The position numbers and the translations under genes are program-made. The notes under the pieces are model-generated. The model was given only the letters and a program-made list of their open reading frames with translations. It ran no database searches and was not told the DNA's origin. From assembly GCF_036347135.1 (NCBI RefSeq), contig NZ_CP108938.1:8804001-8868000 (forward strand): a DNA stretch of 64,000 nucleotides, read 5' to 3'. The stretch comes from Streptomyces sp. NBC_00775 (GTDB taxonomy: Bacteria; Actinomycetota; Actinomycetes; Streptomycetales; Streptomycetaceae). Shown piece after piece: positions 1 through 9,387 of the stretch (the stretch's first letter is position 1; every line of letters starts with the position of its first letter).

Positions 1-1
1 C

Positions 2-478
2 CGTGAGGCGCGCAAGAACCAGGCGCACACGGTCATCAAGGAAATGAAGCTCCGGCCGAAGATCGACCCGCACGACTACGACACCAAAAAGGGTCACGTC
101 GTCCGGTTCCTCAAGCAGGGCGACAAGGTCAAGATCACGATCATGTTCCGTGGTCGCGAGCAGTCCCGGCCCGAGCTGGGCTACCGACTGCTGCAGCGTC
201 TCGCGTCGGACGTCGAGGACCTCGGGTTCATCGAGTCGAACCCGAAGCAGGACGGCCGGAACATGATCATGGTTCTCGGTCCGCACAAGAAGAAGACCGA
301 GGCGATGGCCGAGGCCCGTGAGGCTCAGGCGGCTCGCAAGGCAGAAGCGAAGGCCAACCCGGGCAAGTCGCAGAACGCCGCGGAGACCGACATCGTCGAC
401 GAGGACATCGCCGACGAGGCCGAGACCGCCGAGGTCGAGACCGCCGAGGCTCCGGCCGAGGCATCTGCCGAGGCCTGA
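2..478 (+). CDS. infC: Translation initiation factor IF-3 (C-terminal part, 5' end outside window)
   Basis: IF-3 binds the 30S subunit, keeps it apart from 50S and checks the start codon and initiator tRNA. The frame is open from base 2, so the gene begins upstream of the window. About 158 codons are visible. They hold the end of the linker helix ([15 protein letters not shown]) and the whole C-terminal 30S-binding domain ([19 protein letters not shown], later [15 protein letters not shown]). A tail rich in Ala and Glu follows the domain from about base 345 to the stop, as is common in actinobacterial IF-3. It is followed in the same direction by L35 and L20, the usual infC-rpmI-rplT operon. 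The unusual start codon and any leader lie outside the window and cannot be judged. Confidence 0.97.
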   Translation, partial: REARKNQAHTVIKEMKLRPKIDPHDYDTKKGHVVRFLKQGDKVKITIMFRGREQSRPELGYRLLQRLASDVEDLGFIESNPKQDGRNMIMVLGPHKKKTEAMAEAREAQAARKAEAKANPGKSQNAAETDIVDEDIADEAETAEVETAEAPAEASAEA

Positions 479-520
479 TCCCAGGGCTCACGCCCCGGGA
501 TGGCAATCCATACATATGAC

Positions 521-558
521 GTTCCACCGTGCCCGGTTTCACGACCGGGCACCGGAAC
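521..558 (+). promoter_or_regulatory. Long hairpin in the infC-rpmI gap
   Basis: A 9-bp perfect inner stem (GTGCCCGGT at 529-537 with ACCGGGCAC at 544-552, loop TTCACG) is extended by GTTCC (521-525) pairing with GGAAC (554-558) across small bulges. It ends 26 bases before the rpmI start. It is not followed by T residues and lies inside a co-transcribed operon. A processing or ribosomal-protein feedback site is therefore as likely as partial termination; the role is inferred only. Confidence 0.5.
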
Positions 559-584
559 GCCACTGACGAGGAGAGAACGGCGCT

Positions 585-779
585 ATGCCGAAGAACAAGT
601 CGCACAGCGGTGCCAGCAAGCGCTTCAAGATCACCGGCTCCGGCAAGGTGCTCCGTGAGCGCGCCGGCAAGCGCCACCTGCTCGAGCACAAGTCGTCCCG
701 CGTGACGCGCCGCCTGACCGGCAACGCCGAGATGGCCCCGGGCGACGCCGCGAAGATCAAGAAGCTTCTCGGCAAGTGA
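585..779 (+). CDS. rpmI: Large-subunit ribosomal protein bL35
   Basis: This is a 64-residue, very basic protein of the 50S subunit. It matches the bL35 family in length and in its N-terminal pattern [20 protein letters not shown], followed by the Arg/Lys-rich stretch around residues 25-45 and the closing KIKKLLGK. The ATG start is supported by a strong ribosome-binding site (GAGGAGAGAA) ending about six bases upstream. It sits between infC and rplT, 106 bases after infC and 110 bases before rplT, as in most bacteria. Expression is expected to be tied to that of L20. Confidence 0.98.
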   Translation: MPKNKSHSGASKRFKITGSGKVLRERAGKRHLLEHKSSRVTRRLTGNAEMAPGDAAKIKKLLGK

Positions 780-844
780 CGTATCGGCGCCTGATCATTT
801 GATCGCCGCGCGCCGTATGTCTGGACCGGGACCCCATCGATTTC

Positions 845-870
845 GGGCCGTGTGACGATCACCACGGCCC
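845..870 (+). promoter_or_regulatory. Hairpin just upstream of the rplT ribosome-binding site
   Basis: GGGCCGTG (845-852) pairs perfectly with CACGGCCC (863-870) around a 10-base loop. It ends six bases before the AAGGAG ribosome-binding site of rplT. The position suggests a possible site of L20 feedback on its own translation, a control known from other bacteria, but nothing in the sequence proves it here. Confidence 0.4.
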
Positions 871-889
871 CGCTACAAGGAGTTAACAA

Positions 890-1273
890 GTGGCACGCGT
901 CAAGCGGGCAGTCAACGCCCACAAGAAGCGCCGGGCGATCCTCGAGGCCGCCTCTGGCTACCGCGGTCAGCGCTCGCGCCTGTACCGCAAGGCCAAGGAG
1001 CAGGTCACCCACTCGCTGGTCTACAACTACAACGACCGCAAGAAGCGCAAGGGCGACTTCCGTCAGCTGTGGATCCAGCGCATCAACGCCGCTGCCCGCC
1101 AGAACGGCATGACGTACAACCGCCTCATCCAGGGTCTGAAGGCCGCCAACATCGAGGTGGACCGCAAGATCCTCGCGGAGCTGGCCGTCAACGACGCCAA
1201 CGCGTTCGCCGCGCTCGTCGAGGTCGCGCAGAAGGCGCTGCCGTCGGACGTCAACGCGCCGAAGGCTGCGTGA
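890..1273 (+). CDS. rplT: Large-subunit ribosomal protein bL20
   Basis: This is a 127-residue protein that binds 23S rRNA early in 50S assembly and, in several bacteria, represses its own operon. The N-terminus [20 protein letters not shown] and the long basic helix that follows are typical of bL20, as is the C-terminal globular half ([20 protein letters not shown], then a region rich in Ala). The start is GTG at 890, with AAGGAG eight bases upstream. It is the last gene of the infC-rpmI-rplT operon; a strong hairpin follows 37 bases after the stop. Confidence 0.98.
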   Translation: MARVKRAVNAHKKRRAILEAASGYRGQRSRLYRKAKEQVTHSLVYNYNDRKKRKGDFRQLWIQRINAAARQNGMTYNRLIQGLKAANIEVDRKILAELAVNDANAFAALVEVAQKALPSDVNAPKAA

Positions 1274-1310
1274 CGCTGCGCTGGCCTTGAGCCGGATGTA
1301 GCTGTGGCTG

Positions 1311-1342
1311 TGGACCCGCTTGCCTCTTGGCTTGCGGGTCCA
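1311..1342 (+). terminator. Transcription terminator of infC-rpmI-rplT
   Basis: TGGACCCGC (1311-1319) pairs with GCGGGTCCA (1334-1342). Inside it, GCC (1322-1324) pairs with GGC (1329-1331) around a TCTT loop. There is no T tract, as is usual for Streptomyces terminators. It lies 37 bases after the rplT stop codon. Confidence 0.75.
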
Positions 1343-1430
1343 TGTGCGTTTCCGCACGCGCTGCCGCCCAGTACGACCGCGCCGTAGGGGTTTCGGCCGT
1401 TCAGTGGCCACCGGTCGATCGTGGCTGGTC

Positions 1431-1460
1431 GCGCAGTTCCCCGCGCCCCTTACGGGGCGC
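1431..1460. repeat. Dispersed Streptomyces intergenic repeat, short form, copy 1
   Basis: GCGCAGTTCCCCGCGCCCCT is followed by a small loop and GGGGCGC, giving a hairpin at 1443-1460. The same element, in either orientation, recurs at 7601-7630, 49946-49981 and 53275-53310, always between genes. The 1274-1577 gap otherwise holds only the operon terminator and the start region of the next gene. Confidence 0.75.
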
Positions 1461-1577
1461 TGCCACCCGCGACCCCGCCACGCGAGCCCCCTACGTAGCC
1501 GGGAGCGCTTCCGCCGTCGCTTCGGCTCGGCGCGGCGGACACCGAACAACCCTCCGTAACCCTCCGAAGGTGAACCC

Positions 1578-2435
1578 ATGGCTGCCGCACCCGAGTTGAT
1601 CTCCCCGCGCTCGCCTCGCGTCTCTGCCGCGCGGCGGCTGGCGAGGCGGAACTTCCGGGGCAAGGAGCGGCTCTTCCTGGCCGAGGGGCCGCAGGCCGTG
1701 CGGGAGGCGGCGGCGCATCGGCCCGACGGCGTCCCCACTCTCGTCGAGCTCTTCGCGACCGTCGAGGCCGCGGAGCGTTACGCCGACATCATCGGGGAGG
1801 CCCAAGACGCCGGAGCCCGGGTGCACCTCGCCGAAGAGGACGTGATCGCCGACATCTCGACGACCGTCACCCCGCAGGGGCTCGTCGGGATCTGCCGCTT
1901 CCTGGACACCTCGTTCGAGGACATCCTCAAGGCCGGGCCCAAGCTCGTCGCCGTACTCGCGCATGTCCGGGACCCCGGGAACGCCGGGACCGTGCTGCGC
2001 TGCGCGGACGCCGCCGGTGCCGAGGCCGTCGTGCTCACCGACGCGTCCGTCGATCTCTACAACCCCAAGGCCGTACGGGCCTCGGTCGGGTCCTTGTTCC
2101 ATCTGCCCGTTGCCGTCGGTGTGCCCGTCGAGCGGGCCGTCCAGGGGCTCAAGGACGCGGGCGTACGGATTCTCGCGGCGGACGGCGCCGGCGACGACGA
2201 CCTCGACGACGAACTCGACAAGGGGACCATGGGCGGGCCCACGGCCTGGGTGTTCGGGAACGAGGCGTGGGGGCTTCCGGAGGAGACGCGCGCGCTGGCC
2301 GATGCCGTCGTGCGCGTACCGATTCACGGAAAGGCCGAGAGTCTGAACCTGGCCACGGCCGCGGCCGTATGTCTCTACGCATCCGCCCGTGCGCAGCGCG
2401 CCTCCGGAGGGTGCCGTTCCGTCACCGACAGCTAG
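1578..2435 (+). CDS. TrmH/SpoU-family RNA 2'-O-ribose methyltransferase
   Basis: The 285-residue protein transfers a methyl group from SAM to a ribose 2'-OH, most likely of 23S rRNA. Residues 1-110 resemble the SpoU substrate-binding domain (RNFRGKERLFLAEGPQAV). Residues 120-275 form the knotted SPOUT catalytic domain, with its three motifs visible: RDPGNAGTVLRCADAAGA (motif 1), VFGNEAWGLPEE (motif 2) and VRVPIHGKAESLNLATAAAV (motif 3, forming the knot). It stands between the ribosomal protein operon and pheST, fitting a role in translation. The exact nucleotide modified cannot be read from sequence. The ATG start has only a modest ribosome-binding site (CGAAGGTG) upstream. Confidence 0.88.
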   Translation: MAAAPELISPRSPRVSAARRLARRNFRGKERLFLAEGPQAVREAAAHRPDGVPTLVELFATVEAAERYADIIGEAQDAGARVHLAEEDVIADISTTVTPQGLVGICRFLDTSFEDILKAGPKLVAVLAHVRDPGNAGTVLRCADAAGAEAVVLTDASVDLYNPKAVRASVGSLFHLPVAVGVPVERAVQGLKDAGVRILAADGAGDDDLDDELDKGTMGGPTAWVFGNEAWGLPEETRALADAVVRVPIHGKAESLNLATAAAVCLYASARAQRASGGCRSVTDS

Positions 2436-2488
2436 TAGGGTGACGGGCTCGGGGGCCCTCGGCGCCAGACGAGAGGTGGGGTACGGGG

Positions 2489-3718
2489 ATGACTGTCGGC
2501 ACGAGCGGTGCGCAGAAGGCGCCGCGAGCACGGGACGTGCGCGGCACCACCGCGTCCCCGTCCCGGCGCGGTGATCTCGCCGCCGCGGCCGAAGCCGACC
2601 TCGGAGCCGAATCCGGAGTGGACCCCGCGGCCGGGCTCGGAGCGCTGGGCATCGACCCCGACGACCTCCCCGACGGACTCGTCGTCGCCGACGAACACGG
2701 CCGGGTGATCTGCTTCAACGCCGCCGCGGCCCGTATCACCGCCGTCCCCGCCTCCGAAGCCCTCGGGCGCCGCCTGGAGTCGGCGCTCCCTTTAGAGGAT
2801 CTTGAGGGTCGCAGGTGGTGGCAGCTGACCGACCCGTACGGCGGTCTCGCGATCCGCAACGGTCAGCCCGAGCGCAATCTGCTGCTGCACGGAGGCCGTG
2901 AGGTCCTCGTCTCGGCGCGCTATGTGCGGACGAAGCCCACCGGTCCCGTCCACCGCGTGGTCGTCTCACTGCGCGACACCGAGGCCCGCCGCCGCACCGA
3001 GCGCAGCCACGCCGAGCTGATCGCCACGGTCGCCCATGAACTGCGCTCGCCGCTCACCTCGGTCAAGGGCTTCACGGCCACCCTGCTCGCCAAGTGGGAA
3101 CGCTTCACCGACGACCAGAAGAAGCTCATGCTGGAGACCGTCGACGCCGACGCGAACCGTGTGACGCGGCTCATCGCCGAGCTGCTCGACATCTCCCGCA
3201 TCGACTCCGGGCGCCTCGAAGTGCGCCGCCAGCCCGTCGACATCGGCGCGGCCGTCGGCCGTCACATCCAGGCGTACGTCACCTCGGGCCAGCCCGCCGA
3301 CCGCTTCCTGCTGCGCATCGAGCAGCCGCTGCCCGCGCTGTGGGCCGACCCCGACAAGATCGACCAGGTGCTCAGCAACCTGCTCGAAAATGCCGTGCGC
3401 CACGGCGAGGGAACCGTCACCATCGACGTCACGCCCTCGGCGTCACCGCGTGAGCGGGACGACGATCAAAACGCTGTCAACGCTGCTACGTCGGTCACCG
3501 TGAGCGACGAGGGCACCGGCATCCCGGAGGAATCCATGAACCGCGTCTTCACCCGCTTCTGGCGGGGCAGCAAGCGCGGCGGGACCGGTCTCGGGCTCTA
3601 CATCGTCAAGGGCATCGTCGAGGCCCACGGCGGCAGCATCACGGTCGGCCGCGCCCCCGGCGGCGGCGCCGAGTTCCGATTTACGTTGCCCGTGGGCACC
3701 CCGGCGTATCTCCAGTAG
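2489..3718 (+). CDS. Orphan cytoplasmic PAS-domain sensor histidine kinase with a TTA codon
   Basis: The 409-residue protein has no membrane segment. A disordered N-terminus (1-50) is followed by a PAS-like sensor (about 55-165), a HisKA dimerisation domain with the phospho-accepting His183 in VAHELRSPLTSVKG, and a HATPase_c domain (N box QVLSNLLENAVRHG, G1 DEGTGIP, G2 GGTGLGLYIV). No response regulator is adjacent, so its partner is unknown. Codon 102 (bases 2792-2794) is TTA, read in Streptomyces only by the bldA tRNA. Translation would then be confined to late growth. Bases 2791-2810 around it are also AT-richer than the rest. The start is ATG at 2489 behind GAGGTGGGG. It sits between the rRNA methyltransferase and pheS. 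Confidence 0.85.
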   Translation: MTVGTSGAQKAPRARDVRGTTASPSRRGDLAAAAEADLGAESGVDPAAGLGALGIDPDDLPDGLVVADEHGRVICFNAAAARITAVPASEALGRRLESALPLEDLEGRRWWQLTDPYGGLAIRNGQPERNLLLHGGREVLVSARYVRTKPTGPVHRVVVSLRDTEARRRTERSHAELIATVAHELRSPLTSVKGFTATLLAKWERFTDDQKKLMLETVDADANRVTRLIAELLDISRIDSGRLEVRRQPVDIGAAVGRHIQAYVTSGQPADRFLLRIEQPLPALWADPDKIDQVLSNLLENAVRHGEGTVTIDVTPSASPRERDDDQNAVNAATSVTVSDEGTGIPEESMNRVFTRFWRGSKRGGTGLGLYIVKGIVEAHGGSITVGRAPGGGAEFRFTLPVGTPAYLQ

Positions 3719-3795
3719 CGCCGAACAGGCCCCACGGGCGCATTCGTACCGGGGCCTCCCGTGGACACCAGTCCGGGGCAGGGCCCCACCCCCGT

Positions 3796-3906
3796 TAGAC
3801 TCGGCCTTTGGCACCTTTGCGTCCCCGTTTCACGTTTCAGGGACGATGCGCGTCCCCCGAGTCGGGACGGGGACCATCCGCCAGCCAACCGGAAGCACGG
3901 GAAGAG
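3796..3906 (+). promoter_or_regulatory. Putative pheST promoter and leader with alternative hairpins
   Basis: TAGACT (3796-3801) is a good Streptomyces -10 box, with transcription expected near 3808. In the leader, CGTCCC (3851-3856) can pair either with GGGACG upstream (3840-3845) or with GGGACG downstream (3864-3869). GTCCCC can also pair with GGGGAC (3869-3874). These pairings exclude each other, the layout of an attenuator or translational switch. The stretch just before them contains two Phe codons in the pheS frame (CGT TTC ACG TTT). No separate stop-terminated leader peptide is evident, so the regulatory role is a guess. Confidence 0.4.
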
Positions 3907-5031
3907 ATGTCGGCACCGAATAAGTCGTACGACCCTGTAGAGGTCGAGGCCTTGAAACCGGAAGAGATCGAGCGCATGCGGGACGAGGCGCTCGCCGCCT
4001 TCGCGGCCGCCGGTGACCTCGACGCGCTCCAGGAGGCCAAGGTCGCCCACACCGGCGGCACCTCGCCGCTGGCCCTCGCCAACCGCGAGATCGGCGCCCT
4101 GCCCCCGCACGCCAAGGCCGCCGCCGGCAAGGTGGTCGGCCAGGCCCGCGGCGCGGTCAACAAGGCCCTCGCCACCCGCCAGGCCGAGCTGGAGGCCGAG
4201 CGCGACGCCCGGGTGCTGGTCGAGGAGGCGGTGGACGTCACGCTGCCCTACGACCGTGTACCGGCCGGCGCCCGCCACCCGCTGACCACGTTCATGGAGC
4301 GTGTCGCGGACGTCTTCGTGTCCATGGGATACGAGGTCGCCGAGGGCCCCGAGGTCGAGGCGGAGTGGCTCAACTTCGACGCCCTGAACTTCACGCCCGA
4401 CCACCCGGCCCGGCAGATGCAGGACACCTTCTTCGTCCAGGGGCCCACGGGCGACCACGGCGAGTCCGGTGTCGTGCTGCGCACCCACACCTCCCCGGTG
4501 CAGGCCCGCGCCATGCTCGACCGTGAGCCGCCCGTCTACATCGTGTGCCCCGGCCGCGTGTACCGCACGGACGAGCTGGACGCCACGCACACCCCGGTCT
4601 TCCACCAGATCGAGCTCCTCGCCGTCGACGAGGGCCTGACCATGGCCGACCTCAAGGGCACCCTCGACCACATGGTCCAGTCGCTCTTCGGCGCCGACAT
4701 GAAGACCCGGCTGCGCCCGGCCTACTTCCCCTTCACCGAGCCGTCCGCCGAGATGGACATGCTCTGCTACGTCTGCAAGGGCGAGTCCGTCGGCAACCCC
4801 GACCGCCCCTGCCGGACCTGCTCGTCCGAGGGCTGGATCGAGCTGGGCGGCTGCGGCATGGTCAACCCGCGGGTGCTGGTCGCCTGTGGCGTCGACCCGG
4901 AGAAGTACAGCGGATTCGCCTTCGGGTTCGGCATCGAGCGGATGCTGATGTTCCGCCACAACGTCGAAGACATGCGAGACATGGTCGAGGGTGACGTCCG
5001 GTTCACCCGGCCGTTCGGGATGGAGATCTGA
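3907..5031 (+). CDS. pheS: Phenylalanyl-tRNA synthetase alpha subunit
   Basis: This is the catalytic alpha chain of the alpha2-beta2 enzyme that charges tRNA-Phe. It has 374 residues, beginning [20 protein letters not shown] at the ATG at 3907. The frame is open further upstream to 3808, but that extension lacks family character. Residues 1-100 form the coiled-coil tRNA-binding arm. The class II core follows, with motif 2 around [10 protein letters not shown] and motif 3 [12 protein letters not shown]. Two Cys pairs (CYVC and CRTC, about residues 288-308) could bind zinc; similar pairs occur in many bacterial PheS. The stop codon overlaps the start of pheT by one base, so the two subunits are translationally coupled. 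Confidence 0.97.
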   Translation: MSAPNKSYDPVEVEALKPEEIERMRDEALAAFAAAGDLDALQEAKVAHTGGTSPLALANREIGALPPHAKAAAGKVVGQARGAVNKALATRQAELEAERDARVLVEEAVDVTLPYDRVPAGARHPLTTFMERVADVFVSMGYEVAEGPEVEAEWLNFDALNFTPDHPARQMQDTFFVQGPTGDHGESGVVLRTHTSPVQARAMLDREPPVYIVCPGRVYRTDELDATHTPVFHQIELLAVDEGLTMADLKGTLDHMVQSLFGADMKTRLRPAYFPFTEPSAEMDMLCYVCKGESVGNPDRPCRTCSSEGWIELGGCGMVNPRVLVACGVDPEKYSGFAFGFGIERMLMFRHNVEDMRDMVEGDVRFTRPFGMEI

Positions 5032-7535
5032 TGCGGGTCCCGCTTTCTTGGCTGCGGGAGTACGTCGACCTGCCGGCGACGGAGACCGGCCGCGACGTCC
5101 AGGCCAAGCTCATTTCGGCAGGCCTTGAGGTCGAGACCGTCGAGCACCTCGGCGCCGACCTCAAGGGCCCCCTGGTCGTCGGCCAGGTGCTGACCATCGA
5201 GGAGCTGACGGAGTTCAAGAAGCCCATCCGCTTCTGCACCGTCGACGTCGGCACCGCCAACGGCACCGGTGAGCCCCAGGAGATCGTCTGCGGCGCCCGC
5301 AACTTCGCCGTCGGCGACAAGGTCGTCGTGGTGCTGCCGGGCGCCGTCCTGCCCGGCAACTTCGCGATCGCCGCGCGCAAGACGTACGGCAAGACCTCGC
5401 ACGGCATGATCTGCTCCGGCGACGAGCTGGGCATGGGCGACGACGGCAGCGGCGGCATCATCGTCCTGCCGCCCGAGCACGAGGTCGGCACCGACGCCAT
5501 CGAGCTGCTCCAGCTCGTCGACGAGGTCCTCGACATCGCCGTCACGCCCGACCGTGGCTACGCCCTGTCGATCCGCGGCGTGGCCCGCGAGGCCGCCACC
5601 GCGTACGGCCTGCCGCTGCGCGACCCCGCGCTGCTCGACGTACCGGCCCCGAACGCCTTCGGCTACCCGGTGCAGATCTCCGACCCGATGGGCTGCGACC
5701 GCTTCACCGCGCGCACGGTGACGGGTCTCGACCCCGAGGCACACTCCCCGATCTGGCTCAAGCGCCGCCTGCAGAAGGCGGGCATGCGCCCGATCTCGCT
5801 CGCCGTCGACATCACCAACTACGTGATGCTGGAGCTGGGCCAGCCGCTGCACGCGTACGACCGCACCCGCGTCCAGGGCGCGATCGGCGTGCGCCGGGCC
5901 GGGCAGGGCGAGAAGCTCACCACCCTGGACGGCGTCAAGCGCACGCTCGACGCCGAGGACCTGGTGATCACCGACGACCGCGGCCCCATCGGCCTCGCGG
6001 GCGTCATGGGCGGTGCCAACACCGAGATCGACGACACCGAGGGCACCACCACCGAGGTCGTCATCGAGGCCGCGCACTTCGACGCGCTCTCCATCGCCCG
6101 CACCGCCCGCCGTCACAAGCTGGCCTCCGAGGCGTCCAAGCGCTTCGAGCGCGGCGTCGACCCGCAGGCCGCGTCCGCCGCCGCCCAGCGCACGGTCGAC
6201 CTCCTCGTGCTCCTCGCCGGCGGCACCGCCGACGCCGGGGTCACCGAGGTCATCGCGCCCTCCGCGCCGCACACCATCACCATCCCGGCGAACCACCCGG
6301 ACAAGGTGGCCGGTGTCGACTACGGCCGCGAGACCGTCGTACGCCGTCTCCAGCAGGTCGGCTGCGACGTCTACGGGCAGGACGAGCTGATCGTCACCGT
6401 GCCGTCCTGGCGGCCCGACCTGACCGACCCGAACGACCTGGCCGAAGAGGTCATCCGCCTGGAGGGCTACGAGAACCTGCCCTCCACGCTCCCCAAGCCC
6501 CCCGCGGGCCGGGGCCTCACCGACCGGCAGCGGCTGCACCGCCGTTTCGGCCGCGCGCTGGCCGGTGCCGGATACGTCGAGGCGCTGAACTACCCGTTCA
6601 TCGGCGAGCACGTCTTCGACCAGCTCGGCCTGGCCGCCGACGACCCGAAGCGCAAGGTCGTCAAGCTGGTCAACCCGCTCTCCGACGAGGAGCCCGCGCT
6701 CCGTACGACGCTGCTGCCGGGCCTGCTTCACGCCCTGCGCCGCAACGACGGCCGCGGCAGCCACGACCTCGCGCTCTTCGAGACGGGCCTGGTCTTCCAG
6801 CCGCAGGACGAACTGCGCGTCGCGGGCCGGCTGCCCGTCGACCGCCGTCCCACCGACGAGGAGATCGCGTCCCTCACGGCCGCGCTCCCCGTCCAGCCCC
6901 GGCACGCCGCCGTCGTCCTCGCGGGCGCCCGTGAGCAGGCCGGCTGGTGGGGCAAGGGCCGCCCGGCCGACTGGGCCGACGCGATCGAGGCCGCGCGCTC
7001 CCTGGCCCGCGAGGCGGGGACCGAACTCCTCGTCCGCTCCGGCCAGTACGGGCCGTGGCACCCGGGCCGCTGCGCCGAACTCGCGGTCGTCGTCGACGGT
7101 ACGGAGAAGGTCATCGGGTACGCCGGTGAGCTGCACCCCGGCGTCCTGAAGACCCTGGGCCTGCCCGTGCGCACCTGCGCGATGGAGCTGGACCTGGACG
7201 CGCTGGAGCAGGCGAGCGCGGGCGTCCCCAAGGGCCCGAAGATCTCGACCTTCCCGGTCGCGACCCAGGACGTGGCCCTGGTCGTCGACAAGACCCTCCC
7301 GCACACGGACGTCGAGGCCGCGCTGCGCGAGGGTGCGGGTGAACTCCTCGAGTCCATCCGGCTGTTCGACGTCTACGAGAACAGCGAGCAGCTCGGCGAG
7401 GACAAGAAGTCGCTGGCGTACGCGCTGCGGTTCCGTGCCGACGACCGGACGCTGACCGTGGACGAGGCGTCGGCCGCTCGCGACGCGGCGGTGGCGCTGG
7501 CCGCTGAGCGCACGGGAGCGGTGTTGCGGGGCTAG
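5031..7535 (+). CDS. pheT: Phenylalanyl-tRNA synthetase beta subunit
   Basis: The 834-residue beta chain completes the tetrameric synthetase and edits Tyr-tRNA-Phe. In order, it has the N-terminal B1 segment ([15 protein letters not shown]), an EMAP-like tRNA-binding domain (about 40-150, [14 protein letters not shown]), the B3/B4 editing domain (about 210-370, [20 protein letters not shown]), B5 (about 410-480), the inactive class II-like core, and the C-terminal ferredoxin-fold anticodon-binding domain (about 740-834, [22 protein letters not shown] region). The ATG shares its A with the pheS stop codon. Length and domain order are normal for the family. Confidence 0.97.
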   Translation: MRVPLSWLREYVDLPATETGRDVQAKLISAGLEVETVEHLGADLKGPLVVGQVLTIEELTEFKKPIRFCTVDVGTANGTGEPQEIVCGARNFAVGDKVVVVLPGAVLPGNFAIAARKTYGKTSHGMICSGDELGMGDDGSGGIIVLPPEHEVGTDAIELLQLVDEVLDIAVTPDRGYALSIRGVAREAATAYGLPLRDPALLDVPAPNAFGYPVQISDPMGCDRFTARTVTGLDPEAHSPIWLKRRLQKAGMRPISLAVDITNYVMLELGQPLHAYDRTRVQGAIGVRRAGQGEKLTTLDGVKRTLDAEDLVITDDRGPIGLAGVMGGANTEIDDTEGTTTEVVIEAAHFDALSIARTARRHKLASEASKRFERGVDPQAASAAAQRTVDLLVLLAGGTADAGVTEVIAPSAPHTITIPANHPDKVAGVDYGRETVVRRLQQVGCDVYGQDELIVTVPSWRPDLTDPNDLAEEVIRLEGYENLPSTLPKPPAGRGLTDRQRLHRRFGRALAGAGYVEALNYPFIGEHVFDQLGLAADDPKRKVVKLVNPLSDEEPALRTTLLPGLLHALRRNDGRGSHDLALFETGLVFQPQDELRVAGRLPVDRRPTDEEIASLTAALPVQPRHAAVVLAGAREQAGWWGKGRPADWADAIEAARSLAREAGTELLVRSGQYGPWHPGRCAELAVVVDGTEKVIGYAGELHPGVLKTLGLPVRTCAMELDLDALEQASAGVPKGPKISTFPVATQDVALVVDKTLPHTDVEAALREGAGELLESIRLFDVYENSEQLGEDKKSLAYALRFRADDRTLTVDEASAARDAAVALAAERTGAVLRG

Positions 7536-7600
7536 CCCCCCCGGCTGGGAGTACCGGGGAACTGTGCGTCGTTGGTCGGCTGCGGATTGGACGTGGCTGG

Positions 7601-7675
7601 GCGCGCAGTTCCCCGCGCCCCTTTAGGGGCCCCTAGCGGGGCCCCTATTGGGGCCTCCTTTGGGGCGCTTCCCCC
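7601..7675. repeat. Dispersed intergenic repeat (copy 2) extended by a run of GGGGCCCC-type palindromes
   Basis: The common short-form element GCGCAGTTCCCCGCGCCCCT lies at 7603-7622. It continues into several close copies of GGGGCCCCTA-like units (7625-7675), each self-complementary. The block can fold in many registers. It follows pheT by 65 bases and probably ends the pheST transcript. The rest of the 7536-7833 gap shows nothing else clear. Confidence 0.6.
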
Positions 7676-7833
7676 GACCCCCACCTGCATAAATGCGGGT
7701 GTCCGACGGTGGCTCACTCATTCGGGTGACAACTCCGGGCGATCTGGCCCGATCGGGGCATGTGGTCGACAGAATCGGACCGGCCTCTTGGAGGCCGTCT
7801 GCGTTGTCAGGGCCTATTGGGGGGCCAATCGGC

Positions 7834-9063
7834 ATGATCCGTATCAAGGCTGGGGCTCCCTGCAGGGCAACGCCCCGGAGGCATTCGCGGGTGCTGGCCC
7901 GGGCGGGCCTCGGGCCGCGCGGCCGGGGCGACGGCCTGCGGGCCGGGCTCACTCGGGCGGTGCGCGGCGGAAGTCCCCGGACGAGGCGGAGACGTGGCCC
8001 GCGCGTCGTCCTCGACCGACCGCTGCGCCGGGCCGAACGCAGGCCGTTGCGCCGGGCGCTGAGCATTACTCTGCCCATCGCCTGGGGCGCGATGGCGATC
8101 ACGTACAAAATGGCCTGCCCGCTCGCGCAGCAGAACGGGCTCGGCGCCCGGATCGTCACCAGCGCCGTCTTCTTCGCTGTCGGTACGGGCCTGATACTCC
8201 ACGTCAGGAGGGCGCTGCTGGGAGAGCTCAGACAGCTCCGCAAGGTCGCGGGCGCCGCCCAGAACGTACTGCTGAGGCCGCTGCCCCCGCGCATCGGCGG
8301 GCTGAGCATCGCCGCGGCCCAGCTCTCGGCGGACCGTGGCGCGAGTGTCGGTGGTGACCTGTACGAGGTGATCGCCACCGAGCACGGCGTACGGATCGTC
8401 ATGGGTGATGTCCGCGGGCATGGACTCGGCGCCATCGCAACCGTCGCCGCCGTCCTCGGCAGCTTCCGCGAAGCCGTGCACGACGAGCCCGAACTCGGCT
8501 CCGTCCTCAAGCGGCTGGAGCGCGCGCTGGCCCGGCATCTGCGGGAGCGGGCCCGTGCCGAGCACCCCTCGACGGGGCTCGACCCCGACAGCCCGGTCGC
8601 CGAGGAGTTCGTCACCGTGCTGCTCCTGGAGATCCGCCGCGACGGCGACGTGTATGCCCTCAACTGCGGGCATCCCTCGCCGTATCTGCTCAGCACCGGC
8701 CGCGTGGAACCGCTCACCGGCGCTGAACCACTGCCTCCGCTCGGCCCGTTCCCCCTCCCGGCCGAACTGACGGCCACCCACTGCGGCCAACTCCTCCCTG
8801 GCGAGACCCTGTTCCTGCACACCGACGGAGTCGAGGACGCCCGCGACACCCAGGGCCGCTTCTTCCCGCTGCCGGTCGTTCTCGCCGAGGCGGCCCGCAC
8901 CCAGCCGGTCTCACCTCAGTCGGTTCTGCGGGCGGTCCTCACCCAAGTCCTGCGCCACTCGGGCGGAAGACCGACGGACGACGTGGCCGTACTGGTCCTT
9001 CGTAACGACCGCACCCGAGTCCCGATGCAGCACGGCCACTCCGTAACCCATCAGGTCACGTAG
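7834..9063 (+). CDS. PP2C/SpoIIE-type Ser/Thr phosphatase with two membrane segments
   Basis: From the ATG at 7834, preceded by a G-rich ribosome-binding site, the protein has 409 residues. The frame is open back to 7693, but that part is not protein-like. An Arg-rich N-terminus precedes two hydrophobic segments, ALSITLPIAWGAMAITYK and SAVFFAVGTGLILHV, which should anchor it in the membrane. The SpoIIE/RsbU-type phosphatase domain faces the cytoplasm. Metal-binding motifs are intact: GGDLYEV, MGDVRGHGLGA, LNCGHPSPYLL, LFLHTDGVEDARD and RPTDDVAVLVL. Such enzymes usually dephosphorylate anti-anti-sigma factors; no partner gene is adjacent, so the target is unknown. Confidence 0.82.
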   Translation: MIRIKAGAPCRATPRRHSRVLARAGLGPRGRGDGLRAGLTRAVRGGSPRTRRRRGPRVVLDRPLRRAERRPLRRALSITLPIAWGAMAITYKMACPLAQQNGLGARIVTSAVFFAVGTGLILHVRRALLGELRQLRKVAGAAQNVLLRPLPPRIGGLSIAAAQLSADRGASVGGDLYEVIATEHGVRIVMGDVRGHGLGAIATVAAVLGSFREAVHDEPELGSVLKRLERALARHLRERARAEHPSTGLDPDSPVAEEFVTVLLLEIRRDGDVYALNCGHPSPYLLSTGRVEPLTGAEPLPPLGPFPLPAELTATHCGQLLPGETLFLHTDGVEDARDTQGRFFPLPVVLAEAARTQPVSPQSVLRAVLTQVLRHSGGRPTDDVAVLVLRNDRTRVPMQHGHSVTHQVT

Positions 9064-9086
9064 GCACCAGCGCCCCGCTTTCAGTC

Positions 9087-9165
9087 TTTTAGGGGCGCGG
9101 GGCTGCGACATTCTGCGGCTCCGCCGCGTGGGCGCGCCCAGCCCCAACGCACCCGCACCAGGCAA
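9087..9165. repeat. Dispersed Streptomyces intergenic repeat, long form, copy A
   Basis: The element reads TTTTAGGGGCGCGGGGCTGC, then a GCGGCTCCGCCGCGTGGGCG palindrome, then the CCAGCCCC complement of its start. A second long-form copy lies in the opposite orientation at 31555-31627. It follows the phosphatase stop codon by about 25 bases and may serve as its terminator. Confidence 0.7.
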
Positions 9166-9387
9166 CGAACCGCGAGCTTTCCGGCTCAGCCCAGCAGAGC
9201 GAACCGGCGGAGCCGTCCGCCCCGCCACGGAGTGTCGGGCAGGCAGCTGGGCGGACGGCGCGGATTCGGGCCGCCGCACTGTACGAGGGGGAGCCGGCGG
9301 CCCGGCCGGCCTCTTGCGAGGCATTTCAGTCAACAGGCCAGAAACGCTCTGCGACAGTGCGCGTACTGCCCGGATACGAGCACTCGT

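Noticed and set aside
539..1738. 399-codon minus-strand open frame across rpmI and rplT
   Set aside because: It covers two ribosomal protein genes and a terminator, and the translation is Arg-rich with no domain.
4767..7304. 845-codon minus-strand open frame opposite pheS/pheT
   Set aside because: The translation is a low-complexity mixture of Arg, Gly, Asp and Val with no domain. It is the mirror of strongly GC3-biased coding sequence on the plus strand.
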